A DNA stretch of 17,563 nucleotides from Peptococcaceae bacterium UBA3937. Lineage in GTDB: Bacteria > Bacillota > Peptococcia > DRI-13 > DTU073. How positions within the stretch are numbered: position 1 is the first letter of the stretch; the number at the start of each line of letters is the position of its first letter. Both the position numbers and the translations under genes were made by a program. Positions 8,206 to 15,769 of this stretch are shown one piece after another. The stretch is taken from positions 1-17,563 of the forward strand of contig DGEB01000014.1 of NCBI GenBank assembly GCA_002385735.1. Reading direction: 5' to 3'. Under the pieces are notes generated by a model. It ran no database searches and was not told the DNA's origin. It was given only the letters and a program-made list of their open reading frames with translations.

Positions 8206-8272
8206 GGAAACACCTTCCCAGAGCATAATATTATTAAGAAAACTAAGCAAAAGAAAAAGGAGGAGATGCAAC
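8206..8272. promoter_or_regulatory. Divergent promoter region with a symmetrical A/T box
   Basis: The 67-bp spacer must start both the DUF4931 gene (minus) and the nitroreductase gene (plus). It contains a perfect 10-bp palindrome ATAATATTAT (8225-8234) that offers a weak TAATAT-like -10 on both strands. The plus-side ribosome binding site AAGGAGG (8257-8263) lies 9 nt before ATG 8273. No convincing -35 is seen. Confidence 0.4.
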
Positions 8273-8893
8273 ATGGATTTGCAGAAAGCAATTTTTGAAA
8301 GACGAAGTGTGCGCCGCTTTTCAGAGGAACCGGTGCCGGATGAGGATCTTTTCGCCATGATTGAGGCGGCCTCCTGGGCTCCCAATGCCGCCAACGCACA
8401 GATGTGGCATTTTGTCGTGGTGAAGAAGAAGGAAGTGCTGGAGGCCATGGCCCAGGCCATTGAACAAAAGTTTGACCAAATTTCCCGGCAGCTTGGTTTT
8501 ACCAACGAATTAGCCGGGAATAAGCGTAATGCGCTGTTTTTTGCGAAAGCTCCCGTCACGATTGCCGTTTTGATGAGGCCGTATGAGAGCAAAGTGAATC
8601 TTGCGCTTAAAAAGCTAGGACTTAATCAACTGGAAATCCAGCGTTTACGCGGGCAAGCTGATTTACAAAGTATCGGTGCGGCAATCCAAAACCTGCTCCT
8701 TACCGCTTACGCGAAGGATTATGGAGCGTGCTGGATGTGCGCACCGCTGGTGGCTGCTTATGAAATCGAGAAAATCCTGGGCGTAGAAGAACCCTGGGAA
8801 TTAAAAGCCTTGATTCCAATTGGGAAGCCGGCAGACTCCCCGGGCCATTCCTCAAGGAAAGCGGTAAACGAAATAATCACCATGATTGAATAA
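8273..8893 (+). CDS. Nitroreductase family FMN-dependent oxidoreductase
   Basis: This 206-aa protein begins with ERRSVRRFSEEPVPDEDL, the FMN-phosphate-binding start of nitroreductase-fold enzymes (Arg10, Arg11, Arg14 and Arg15 are candidates). It continues with ASWAPNAANAQMWHFVVV, another typical FMN-contact strand. The middle (ADLQSIGAAIQNLLLTAYAKDYGACWMCAP) is the dimer-interface helix and the conserved G-C-W-M region; the C-terminal ALIPIGKPADSP strand is also characteristic. Such enzymes use NAD(P)H to reduce nitro, quinone or flavin substrates as homodimers; the substrate cannot be told. The reading frame opens at 8204, but ATG 8273 has an excellent AAGGAGG site and starts exactly at the family's N-terminus. 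Confidence 0.9.
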   Translation: MDLQKAIFERRSVRRFSEEPVPDEDLFAMIEAASWAPNAANAQMWHFVVVKKKEVLEAMAQAIEQKFDQISRQLGFTNELAGNKRNALFFAKAPVTIAVLMRPYESKVNLALKKLGLNQLEIQRLRGQADLQSIGAAIQNLLLTAYAKDYGACWMCAPLVAAYEIEKILGVEEPWELKALIPIGKPADSPGHSSRKAVNEIITMIE

Positions 8894-8925
8894 GGAAACA
8901 GGGTTAGAACAGCGCAGGAGAGGAA

Positions 8926-10173
8926 CTAAACCAGTTTGACCTGGTGGTAGACCTTTTTCCCTTTACGGAGCAACAGTTTCTTGTCCTGGAAATGAGCCAG
9001 GGTTACGATGGAGGCAAAATCTTCTACTCGCTGCTCGCCTAAGTAGATCCCACCTTGTTGAATCAGCCGCCGGCCTTCGCCTTTCGAGGAAATCAATCCT
9101 GTGGCCAAAAGTAGGCTGAGGATATCCATGCCGGAGGTCAAATCCCCTTCCGGCAGTTCTGTGGTAGGGATGGAACCCTCATCACCACCGTGATTGCCGA
9201 AAAGGGCGCGGGCGGCCTGTTGGGCTTTGATGGCTTCTTCTTCGCCGTGGACGAGTTTGGTAACTTCATAGGCGAGAATCTCTTTGGCCTGGTTAATTTT
9301 TTCATCCTTGAGGGAACCTAGCCTTTTGACTTCTTCCATGGGGAGGAAGGTTAAAAGGGCCAGGCAGTTTTCCACGTCGGGGTCATCAACGTTGCGCCAG
9401 TATTGGTAAAAGTCATAGGGTGAAGTTTTCGCCGGATCCAGCCAGAGGGCGCCGGATTCGGTTTTGCCCATTTTTTTGCCTTCGCTGGTGGTAAGCAGTT
9501 TGAAGGTTAAGCCATAGACATCGGCACTTTCCACGCGGCGGACCAAATCCACGCCGCTGATAATGTTCGACCACTGGTCATTGCCGCCTAATTGCAGTTT
9601 ACAGTTGTAGCGCCGGTATAACTCCAAAAAGTCGTAAGACTGCATCAGCATGTAGTTGAATTCGAGGAAGGACAAGCCTCTTTCCAGGCGGTTTTTAAAA
9701 CATTCCGCCGCCAGCATCCGGTTTACGGAAAAATGTTTGCCGATCTCCCGCAAAAAATCAATATAATTTAAATTGGCCAGCCAATCGGCGTTGTTGACCA
9801 TAATCGCTTTTCCTTCGCCGAAGTCGATAAAGCGGGAAAATTGCTTTTGAAAAGAACGGACATTGTGGTCTACTTGTTGGCTGGTCAGCATTTTGCGCAT
9901 ATCCGTCCTGCCGGAAGGATCACCGATCATGCCGGTGCCGCCGCCGAAGAGGGCAATCGGCCTGTGGCCGGCTTTTTGCATATGCATCATGACCATAACT
10001 TGAATAAAATGACCCACATGAAGACTGTCTGCGGTAGGGTCAAAACCTATGTAAAAGGTCACTTTTTCCTTCCCTAACAGTTCCCGAATTTCTTCTTCGT
10101 GGGTGGCCTGTTCGATGTAGCCTCTTTCCAGAAGAATGTCGTAGACATTGGTATTTACCTGTGTGTTTGACAT
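8926..10173 (-). CDS. tyrS: Tyrosyl-tRNA synthetase
   Basis: TyrRS charges tRNA-Tyr in the cytoplasm. The 415-aa class I synthetase has the HIGH signature as HVGH (residues 52-55) within [16 protein letters not shown], the tyrosine-binding [14 protein letters not shown] segment, GGNDQWSNI, and the KMSKS loop as KMGKT (residues 234-238). A C-terminal S4-like RNA-binding domain follows (about 345-410, [25 protein letters not shown]). Length is normal. ATG 10173 has AAAGGAG (10190-10184) 10 nt upstream. The upstream spacer is only 146 bp and holds no T-box consensus, so tyrosine-dependent T-box attenuation, common for tyrS in this phylum, is apparently absent. It converges with the nitroreductase gene and diverges from the hydrogenase gene. 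Confidence 0.97.
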   Translation of the reverse strand: MSNTQVNTNVYDILLERGYIEQATHEEEIRELLGKEKVTFYIGFDPTADSLHVGHFIQVMVMMHMQKAGHRPIALFGGGTGMIGDPSGRTDMRKMLTSQQVDHNVRSFQKQFSRFIDFGEGKAIMVNNADWLANLNYIDFLREIGKHFSVNRMLAAECFKNRLERGLSFLEFNYMLMQSYDFLELYRRYNCKLQLGGNDQWSNIISGVDLVRRVESADVYGLTFKLLTTSEGKKMGKTESGALWLDPAKTSPYDFYQYWRNVDDPDVENCLALLTFLPMEEVKRLGSLKDEKINQAKEILAYEVTKLVHGEEEAIKAQQAARALFGNHGGDEGSIPTTELPEGDLTSGMDILSLLLATGLISSKGEGRRLIQQGGIYLGEQRVEDFASIVTLAHFQDKKLLLRKGKKVYHQVKLV

Positions 10174-10197
10174 GTTCCCTTCACTCCTTTGCCTTCT

Positions 10198-10206
10198 ATT
10201 GTACCA
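10198..10206 (-). promoter_or_regulatory. tyrS promoter, extended -10 type
   Basis: On the minus strand TGGTACAAT forms an extended -10 (TG-n-TACAAT, hexamer at 10203-10198). The best -35 at 17-bp spacing is a poor TTTTCC. Transcription would start near 10191, giving a leader of about 18 nt that contains the AAAGGAG ribosome binding site and leaves no room for a leader riboswitch. Confidence 0.55.
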
Positions 10207-10319
10207 TAAAAACAGCCGAGGAAAACCACCGGCCGGCGAATAACTTTGCCGGAGAACAAAAATAATAGAAGAATGCGGGAGACCAAGAGAAACAAAAGAA
10301 TCAGGAAGGGGGAGCGGGG

Positions 10320-11630
10320 ATGAGCCGGTTAACCTATGACCGCATTTTTGGCCACCTGGTCAAATATGCCTATCAGGGCAGGCTGGCCGAAGGGATTAGG
10401 GAACTGAATCCCTTCGGGGATGAAACGCTGAATGAATATATAAAATACGCCAGCGGAGGCGGGGATCCGGACCGGGTGGTCTTCCCGGTGCACAAATGCC
10501 TGGGCGGGGAGGAATGTAAGGAGCGTCCCTGTGAAGTGGCCTGCCTGTTTCACGCTATTGAACGAGATAAATTAGGGCGGGTGGTGATTAAAACCGATTA
10601 CTGCACCGGTTGCGGCGAATGCGTCCGGGTTTGCTCCCATGAGCATTTAATCGACAAGAAGGAATTTATCCCTTTAGTCCAAATTTTGCAAGAACGGACC
10701 GTGCCTGTTTACGCCATCGTGGCCCCGGCCTTTATTCGGCAATTTGGGGAGAAGGTTACCCCGGGCAAGTTAAGGATGGCCTTGAAACGCCTTGGTTTTT
10801 ACGGCATGGTGGAAGTGGCCCTTTTTGCAGATATTCTATCGCTGAAAGAGGCTTTGGAATTTGACGAACATGTCAAAAAGGAAGGGGATTTCGTCTTAAC
10901 CAGTTGTTGTTGCCCCATGTGGGTGGCGATGATTCGAAAGGTCTATCACCAGTTCGTCTCGAATATTTCGCCCTCGGTTTCCCCTATGGTGGCCTGTGGC
11001 CGGGGGATTAAAAAGCTTCATCCGGAGGCGAAGGTGGTCTTTGTTGGCCCTTGCGTTGCCAAGAAAGCGGAGGCCAAAGAAAAGGATATTCGCGATGCGG
11101 TCGATTATGTGATTACCTTTCAGGAACTATCTCAAATCTTTGCGGCAGTGGGGATCAATCCCGCGGAATGTGAAGAAGACCAGAGTGACCATTCTTCGGC
11201 AGCGGGGCGGATGTATGCCGTTACCGGTGGCGTAAGCCAGGCCGTCACTGATACTTTAAAGAAAATCCGGCCGGAAAAAAAGATTAAAATTAAAGCCGTT
11301 CAGGCGGACGGCATCCGGGAAAGTCGCAAATTATTGGAGCGTATTTTGAACAACGAAATTGAGGCTAATTTTTATGAGGGGATGGGTTGCGTCGGCGGTT
11401 GTGTGGGCGGGCCCAAGCGCAATCTTCCGGTGGAAGAAGGGAAAAAAGCCGTTTTGGCATATGGGCGGGAGGCGGAGAAACGCACGCCGGCCGACAATCT
11501 CGCTGTGTTGACCTTGCTGAAAGCAGTAGGCTTTCAAGAAATCGACCAGCTTTTACTCGGGGAGAAGTCCAACCTGTTTAAACGGGCTTTTCAGTTACCG
11601 GAGGAAAAACCTAACCCTATGGAAAACTAA
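10320..11630 (+). CDS. [FeFe]-hydrogenase, small monomeric group B-like form with TSCCCP loop
   Basis: The 436-aa protein combines two [4Fe-4S] ferredoxin clusters (Cys60, 66, 71, 75 and Cys95, 98, 101, 105) with a complete H-cluster domain. The three H-cluster motifs are TSCCCPMW (194-201; Cys196, 197, 198), GPCVAK (Cys245) and EGMGCVGGC (Cys357, Cys361), so all expected cysteine ligands are present. Such enzymes interconvert protons and H2 with ferredoxin as likely electron partner. The extra cysteine in the first motif (prototype TSCCPxW), GPC instead of MPC in the second, and the short architecture fit the group typified by Clostridium pasteurianum hydrogenase III. No HydEFG maturation genes are in the window. 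ATG 10320 follows a purine-rich AAGGGGGAG site. A non-catalytic sensory homologue is possible but less likely, given the intact ligands. Confidence 0.88.
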   Translation: MSRLTYDRIFGHLVKYAYQGRLAEGIRELNPFGDETLNEYIKYASGGGDPDRVVFPVHKCLGGEECKERPCEVACLFHAIERDKLGRVVIKTDYCTGCGECVRVCSHEHLIDKKEFIPLVQILQERTVPVYAIVAPAFIRQFGEKVTPGKLRMALKRLGFYGMVEVALFADILSLKEALEFDEHVKKEGDFVLTSCCCPMWVAMIRKVYHQFVSNISPSVSPMVACGRGIKKLHPEAKVVFVGPCVAKKAEAKEKDIRDAVDYVITFQELSQIFAAVGINPAECEEDQSDHSSAAGRMYAVTGGVSQAVTDTLKKIRPEKKIKIKAVQADGIRESRKLLERILNNEIEANFYEGMGCVGGCVGGPKRNLPVEEGKKAVLAYGREAEKRTPADNLAVLTLLKAVGFQEIDQLLLGEKSNLFKRAFQLPEEKPNPMEN

Positions 11631-11851
11631 AGGGCGGGGGAAACACCCGGCAAAAAAAAGACCAGGTTATGAAAACCTGGCTGGCGAAATAAAGACATCC
11701 AAAGATATCCCCGCCCCAAACCATTCGAACGCATTCACCGGCAAATGCAGGTAGTTTGCTCCACTATGTTTTTATCAAAACCGGTATTCCAGAGAAAAAC
11801 CGGAAAGAGGCGAATTAAGCAAGACCAATTAGGCTGTAGGGATAGTGTGGT
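11631..11851. other. Structured spacer between the hydrogenase and cyclic-di-GMP genes
   Basis: This 221-bp spacer has no gene I can support. Directly after the hydrogenase stop, GGGCGGGG (11632-11639) can pair with CCCCGCCC (11709-11716), eight G-C pairs enclosing the minus-strand terminator hairpin. GCATT (11731-11735)/AATGC (11744-11748) and GCAAA (11741-11745)/TTTGC (11755-11759) are two mutually exclusive short hairpins. CCGGT (11781-11785)/ACCGG (11799-11803) is a further weak hairpin, with TTTT following on the minus strand. I could not match the region to a known RNA family. Confidence 0.5.
11652..11680 (-). terminator. Rho-independent terminator on the minus strand
   Basis: CCAGGTT (11662-11668) and AACCTGG (11674-11680) form a perfect 7-bp stem with a 5-nt loop. 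Read on the minus strand it is followed by TC and then TTTTTTTT (11659-11652). It lies about 170 bp beyond the stop of the GGDEF/HD-GYP gene and also blocks antisense entry into the hydrogenase gene. Confidence 0.8.
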
Positions 11852-13366
11852 TTAGAATGAATTGAGCTTTAAGGCATCAAGGAAAGAATCTACCAAGTGC
11901 GGGTCAAAATGGGTACCCGCACATTTTTTAATTTCGTTGATCGCTTTCGCCGGGGTCATCGGTTTACGATAAGGACGAGGACTGACCATGGCGTCGTAGG
12001 CGTCAACTAAGGAGAAGATCCGGCATTCCAACGGGATGTTTTCCCCGACCAGCCCCAAGGGGTAGCCGCTGCCGTCCCATTTTTCATGGTGCTTTAAGAT
12101 GAGGTCGCTAATAGGGATAAAATCGGCTGTGGATTGGGCAATGCGGGAGCCCAGTTCGGAGTGCCACTGGATTTCTTTCATTTCACGGGAATTGAGAACG
12201 GTTTTCTTAAATAGAATCTCATCGGAAATGCCGATTTTCCCGATGTCGTGGTATTTAACAAGCAGGTGCAGTTTTTCCATGGTTTCATTGGACAAGCTCA
12301 TTATTTTGCCCATATTTTGCACCATTTCCTTGAGGTGCTCCAGATGGTCGTCTTTGATAAAATCTTTGGTTTCCAGCGCGGACAGGAAGGAATTGATAAT
12401 CGCCTCCCGGGTTTGACGACGGGTGCGGATTTTTTCCTGATACATATTTTTATCGGCTTCTTTAAAGAGGTCGGACATGGTAGTGGTAATCGTATCCTGC
12501 GCTAAGGCGTAGCCCAGGGACATACTTAAGGGAGTAATCGGCTTCGATTCGTTATATAAAGCGATCTCCATTCTGATCCGCTGGCAGATGATTTCCATTT
12601 CCAGCTTGCGGGCATACGGCAAGAGAATGGCAAACTCGTCGCCCCCGATGCGGGCCACGATGTCCGTGTTACGCAGGGATTTTTTCAGGACACTGGCGGC
12701 CGCAATTAGCAAGTCGTCCCCCACCTGATGGCCAAAAGAGTCGTTGATAATTTTCAGACCATTTAAGTCACACACAATGATTCCGGCTTCGGCGATGCGC
12801 AAATCATAGTTTTTCATTTGTTCTTCGAAAAAGGCGCGGTTATATAGGCCGGTAAGCGCATCGTAGATGCCTAAATGAATCAGTTTTTCCTCGATCCGTT
12901 TCCGGTCGGTAATGTCTTTATAGATGGTGTAATAACCCATTTGTTTATTGTTGATGATCATGGGAAAGGCCAGAATCGAGACGTAAATTAAGCTTCCGTC
13001 TTTCTTTTTGCGGATAAATTCGTTGTTGGGAGCGTTTTCCGTCAAAAAGGAATAGGGCAAATCCGGCATTTCATCGCACAAAAGATCAGGGACAATAAAA
13101 TCATTGAGATTACGTCCCTTTAGTTCCTCCAGGGTATAACCGAAAAGGTTGACAAACTCCTGATTAACATTAATAACCTGATGGGAATTGTCCAACATCG
13201 CAATTCCCTCGGGATAGTTTTCAAATAATTGTTTGTAGGTAACCTTGAGGTTTAACTGGTCCAAAAAGGAAAGGTCTTTTTCATCATAATTAAGGCCACC
13301 AGGACTGTGCTTTTTTATAAAATTGAAAAAATTTACAATATAACTGAGGATGTTGGTAAATTTCAT
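11852..13366 (-). CDS. PAS-GGDEF-HD-GYP cyclic-di-GMP turnover protein
   Basis: The 504-aa protein has a short hydrophobic/aromatic N-terminal helix (residues 2-20, KFTNILSYIVNFFNFIKK), a PAS sensor domain (about 45-160), a GGDEF diguanylate cyclase domain (about 165-320) and an HD-GYP phosphodiesterase domain (about 325-500). The GGDEF motif is intact (Gly241-Phe245), and RNTD sits five residues before it, matching the RxxD product-inhibition site. The HD-GYP domain has HDIGKIG (His373-Asp374), HHEKWDGSGYP and the VDAYDAM/RPYR segment. It can therefore in principle both make and degrade cyclic di-GMP under control of the PAS signal. The frame opens at GTG 13375, but ATG 13366 is preferred because AGGA lies 10 nt upstream of it and only 1 nt from the GTG. 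It follows argB in the same direction across 116 bp, probably as a separate unit. Confidence 0.92.
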   Translation of the reverse strand: MKFTNILSYIVNFFNFIKKHSPGGLNYDEKDLSFLDQLNLKVTYKQLFENYPEGIAMLDNSHQVINVNQEFVNLFGYTLEELKGRNLNDFIVPDLLCDEMPDLPYSFLTENAPNNEFIRKKKDGSLIYVSILAFPMIINNKQMGYYTIYKDITDRKRIEEKLIHLGIYDALTGLYNRAFFEEQMKNYDLRIAEAGIIVCDLNGLKIINDSFGHQVGDDLLIAAASVLKKSLRNTDIVARIGGDEFAILLPYARKLEMEIICQRIRMEIALYNESKPITPLSMSLGYALAQDTITTTMSDLFKEADKNMYQEKIRTRRQTREAIINSFLSALETKDFIKDDHLEHLKEMVQNMGKIMSLSNETMEKLHLLVKYHDIGKIGISDEILFKKTVLNSREMKEIQWHSELGSRIAQSTADFIPISDLILKHHEKWDGSGYPLGLVGENIPLECRIFSLVDAYDAMVSPRPYRKPMTPAKAINEIKKCAGTHFDPHLVDSFLDALKLNSF

Positions 13367-13397
13367 AAGAAACACATCCTGTTAGAGTTATTTTAAT

Positions 13398-13403
13398 ATT
13401 ATA
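13398..13403 (-). promoter_or_regulatory. Possible -10 box of the GGDEF/HD-GYP gene
   Basis: A perfect TATAAT lies on the minus strand at 13403-13398, about 32 bp before ATG 13366, in a very A/T-rich stretch. No good -35 is seen. A weak hairpin at 13433-13450 (ACCTT/AAGGT, followed on the minus strand by TTTT) may end the argB transcript just upstream. Confidence 0.35.
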
Positions 13404-13482
13404 ATTATTTAATTCGAGAAAATTCTGTTAAAACCTTCTAAAATCAAGGTCCTAGAGGGATAGTAATTTTATAAACAATTGA

Positions 13483-14343
13483 CTAAAGGTTTTTTTCCAG
13501 CATTGTCCCGATGCCTTTTTTCGTAAAGATTTCCAGTAACAAAGCGTGGGGTTTGCGCCCGTCAATGATATGGACATGGGGCACGCCGTAATCTAAAGCG
13601 CTGAGGCAACTTTGGACCTTGGGGATCATGCCGTCGGTAATCTGGCCGTTTTCCAGATACAGACGGACTTCGCCGGAGGTTAGTTTAGAAACCAGGGAAC
13701 TGGGGTCGTGCCCAAGATAGATCCCTTCCACATCGGTAAGCATGACCAGTTTTTCGGCCTGCAGCGCTCCTCCCAGAGCTCCGGCGGCATGATCAGCGTT
13801 GATGTTGTAGCTTTTGCCCTCAGGACCAATGCCAATCGGCGAAATAATGGGGATATAGCCTTGGGCGGAAAGCATATGAATGAGCTCGGCGTTGATTTTG
13901 GTGATTTCGCCGACCAGGCCAAGGTCAACCGGCGCTTCTTTTTTCTTTACCTGGATCAGGTTACCGTCTTTCCCGGAGATGCCGATGGCTTTTCCGCCTA
14001 GCTGGTTAATGCAGCCGACGATGGCTTTATTGAGGTGCCCGCTTAAGACCATCTCCACAATGTTCATGGTCTTTTCGTCGGTGATGCGCAGGCCTTGATA
14101 GAACTCCGAGTGGATATTGTTTTGTTCTAAGGCTTGATTAATATCCGGGCCGCCGCCATGGACGATGACCGGATTCATGCCCACCAGTTTCATTAGAATG
14201 ATATCCTGAAAAACCAGTGGCTGGAGTTCTTCGTTCAGCATGGCATGTCCGCCCAGTTTGATGACCACGGTTTTACCGAAGAACTTTTGGATGTATGGCA
14301 AAGCCTCTACGAGGATAGCGGCTTTTTCTGTAGCATTCAGCAT
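13483..14343 (-). CDS. argB: Acetylglutamate kinase
   Basis: ArgB phosphorylates N-acetylglutamate, the second step of arginine synthesis. The 286-aa amino-acid-kinase-fold protein has VVIKLGGHAM near residue 30 (phosphate-binding lysine and glycines), VHGGGPDIN, the N-acetylglutamate-contact segment GLRITD, INADHAAGALG, and TDVEGIY near the nucleotide site. The N-terminal helix before the kinase fold (NATEKAAILVEALPYIQKFFG) is the element linked to arginine feedback control in ArgB hexamers. ATG 14343 is taken as start: AGGAG lies 12 nt upstream, while the in-frame GTG 14352 would leave only 3 nt. No other arginine gene is adjacent, so the pathway is split in this genome or the contig is too short to show it. 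Confidence 0.95.
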   Translation of the reverse strand: MLNATEKAAILVEALPYIQKFFGKTVVIKLGGHAMLNEELQPLVFQDIILMKLVGMNPVIVHGGGPDINQALEQNNIHSEFYQGLRITDEKTMNIVEMVLSGHLNKAIVGCINQLGGKAIGISGKDGNLIQVKKKEAPVDLGLVGEITKINAELIHMLSAQGYIPIISPIGIGPEGKSYNINADHAAGALGGALQAEKLVMLTDVEGIYLGHDPSSLVSKLTSGEVRLYLENGQITDGMIPKVQSCLSALDYGVPHVHIIDGRKPHALLLEIFTKKGIGTMLEKNL

Positions 14344-14394
14344 TTTGTTCACTCACTCCTGTTTCATTGTGGCGCGACCACACTTTTTCCATCT

Positions 14395-14421
14395 ATTATA
14401 GCTTACTTTTAAGTTTGTGAA
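14395..14421 (-). promoter_or_regulatory. argB promoter
   Basis: On the minus strand a perfect TATAAT (14400-14395) is preceded at 15 bp by TTCACA (14421-14416), five of six bases of the -35 consensus; TGTTCA at 17 bp is an alternative. The leader is about 45 nt. The 14344-14486 spacer must also serve the divergent ytaF gene, for which I see no clear promoter. No ARG-box was recognised. Confidence 0.5.
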
Positions 14422-14486
14422 CAGACGGAAACAAAATAATTCTTCTTTGCATATAGTGTGAGGAGATGTGGGAGGGGGGTGAACAT

Positions 14487-15107
14487 TTGCCGGTGAATCT
14501 TTTGTTTGCGGTTGCTTTAAGTCTTGACGGATTGGGGATGGGTTTATCTTACGGCGTAAGGAGGATCAAAATTCCCCTTGTTCCGCTTTTTATCATCTGT
14601 TTGGCATCAGGGCTGGCCATTTTTTTGTCCATGCTGGCTGGCGAAATCCTGGAAGCGTTTTTATCGGCCCGAGTTTCACTGGTGCTCGGGGCCGTGCTTT
14701 TGATGCTGATGGGACTTTGGATTATTCTGCAAAACTTTTTTCTAATAACGGTAGGTCCGTCGCTTTACCGTTCTAAGCTGCCACATGTGGGCTTGGTGGT
14801 GAGAATCCTAAAAGAGCCGGTCCTGGCTGACCTGAACCGGTCCGGCGAAATCGATACCCACGAGGCGGTTTTTTTAGGTGTCGCGTTGGCGATGGACGCG
14901 CTGGGTGCCGGTTTTGGGGCTGCTTTAGCGGGGTATAGTCTTTTTTGGACACCGCTCCTTGTTGCCCTGGTGGAATTTCTCATGATTAATTTCGGATTAT
15001 GGATCGGCAAAATCCTTGATTTCGGTAGACAGGAAAGGGTTTTGAAGGTTGTACCGGGCGCGATGATTATTTGCCTGGGGCTTTTCAAGCTGGTGGGCGG
15101 CTACTAA
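14487..15107 (+). CDS. ytaF: YtaF-type sporulation membrane protein
   Basis: This is a roughly 206-aa integral membrane protein of the YtaF family, related to MntP-like manganese exporters and conserved in endospore formers. Hydrophobic segments cover about residues 3-20, 27-47, 55-80, 123-145, 150-165 and 182-203. Two related halves each start with a membrane segment carrying Asp (AVALSLDGLGMGLSYG and GVALAMDALGAGFGAAL). Between them is the characteristic loop ILKEPVLADLNRSGEI, with a DxNxSGxI element that looks like a metal loop. The frame opens at ATG 14466, but that start lies inside the purine-rich ribosome binding region. TTG 14487, 11 nt after GGAGG (14471-14475), fits both the Shine-Dalgarno spacing and the family's N-terminus; GTG 14493 is an alternative. 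Its molecular role in sporulation is not established. Confidence 0.85.
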   Translation: MPVNLLFAVALSLDGLGMGLSYGVRRIKIPLVPLFIICLASGLAIFLSMLAGEILEAFLSARVSLVLGAVLLMLMGLWIILQNFFLITVGPSLYRSKLPHVGLVVRILKEPVLADLNRSGEIDTHEAVFLGVALAMDALGAGFGAALAGYSLFWTPLLVALVEFLMINFGLWIGKILDFGRQERVLKVVPGAMIICLGLFKLVGGY

Positions 15108-15123
15108 TGAAGAATATTTCCCC

Positions 15124-15152
15124 TTGTTTAAAAAGAAAAGATGTGCTAATAA
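15124..15152 (+). promoter_or_regulatory. Promoter of the ECF S-component gene
   Basis: TTGTTT (15124-15129), a 17-bp spacer and TAATAA (15147-15152) with an extended TG at 15144-15145 form a plausible SigA promoter inside the 98-bp gap after ytaF. The following purine-rich leader of about 45 nt carries AAGGGGGAG before ATG 15206. No riboswitch, which would have revealed the substrate, fits in this short leader. Confidence 0.5.
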
Positions 15153-15205
15153 TAAGGCAAAAGAAGCAAGGAAGGAACAAAGAAAGAACAAAGGGGGAGC
15201 GAAAA

Positions 15206-15697
15206 ATGAAAATACCAATCAGAACGCTTACATACAGTGCCTTAATTTTAGCTTTAGCCATTGTCGTGCAGAGTGTTAAAATGCCCCAGTACCTGACCGG
15301 ACCCCTGGTCAACGCGCTTTTATTCACGGCCAGCGCTTTGGTTGGTCCGCTGAGCGGGGTTTTGGTCGGACTGTTCACTCCGTTATTGGCCTTTAGTTTT
15401 GGCATTATGCCATTGGCGCCGGCCATCCCGGTGATTGTGCTGGGCAATTGTTTTCTAGCCATTTTCTATGGTTTATTCGCGAAGAAGCCCATCTTGGCGG
15501 TTATTGTTGCGGCTTTCGCTAAATTTGCGGTGATGACCTTAAGTGTGTACTATTTATTCCCTTTGTTGTTACAGATTACTTTTCCGCAACAAGTAGTAAC
15601 CATGCTTACGGTGCCTCAGTTGGCCACTGCTTTGGCAGGCGGTGCTTTGGCCTTATTTGTTTTAAAAGCGGTTCAATGGCAAAAAATTAAGCGCTAA
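15206..15697 (+). CDS. ECF transporter S component (substrate unknown)
   Basis: The 163-aa product is almost entirely hydrophobic, with about five or six membrane helices. Segments such as VKMPQYLTGPLVNALLFTASALVGPLSGVLVGLFTPLLAF, then APAIPVIVLGNCFLAIFYGLF, match the substrate-binding S components of energy-coupling-factor vitamin/micronutrient transporters. The usual basic start and the PxxxGNxxxxxxY pattern are present. S components borrow a shared EcfA-A'-T module, which is not in this window. The frame opens at 15071 but would overlap ytaF; ATG 15206 with AAGGGGGAG just upstream is clearly better. It is followed by its own terminator, so it is probably a single-gene unit. The ligand cannot be deduced. 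Confidence 0.75.
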   Translation: MKIPIRTLTYSALILALAIVVQSVKMPQYLTGPLVNALLFTASALVGPLSGVLVGLFTPLLAFSFGIMPLAPAIPVIVLGNCFLAIFYGLFAKKPILAVIVAAFAKFAVMTLSVYYLFPLLLQITFPQQVVTMLTVPQLATALAGGALALFVLKAVQWQKIKR

Positions 15698-15738
15698 GAT
15701 AATTGCTGGGATTGGAGGCAATAACTACAGCGCTTTTT
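15690..15738 (+). terminator. Rho-independent terminator of the ECF S-component gene
   Basis: AGCGCT at 15690-15695 (overlapping the stop codon) pairs with AGCGCT at 15729-15734, and inside it ATTGC (15702-15706) pairs with GCAAT (15718-15722). Five T at 15734-15738 follow. The two-tier stem with a T tract fits intrinsic termination. Confidence 0.65.
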
Positions 15739-15769
15739 GTCTCATAAGGAAAATGGGGCGGGGGAAACT

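Noticed and set aside
8206-8592. 129-codon N-terminal extension of the minus-strand DUF4931 reading frame
   Set aside because: It is antisense to the nitroreductase and has no family character, while ATG 8205 has a good ribosome binding site and begins the recognisable protein.
11709-11752. Resemblance to a cyclic-di-GMP-I riboswitch (CCCCAAACCATTCGAA, later AGGTAG)
   Set aside because: The conserved GACGCAAAGCC-type core and the tetraloop-receptor stem are missing, so the likeness is limited to a few short strings.
13376-13482. Cyclic-di-GMP riboswitch before the GGDEF/HD-GYP gene
   Set aside because: The 107-bp spacer is A/T-rich and shows none of the conserved aptamer elements.
15071-15205. 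45-codon upstream extension of the ECF S-component frame
   Set aside because: It overlaps ytaF, is polar and lysine-rich, and lacks a ribosome binding site, while ATG 15206 has a strong one.
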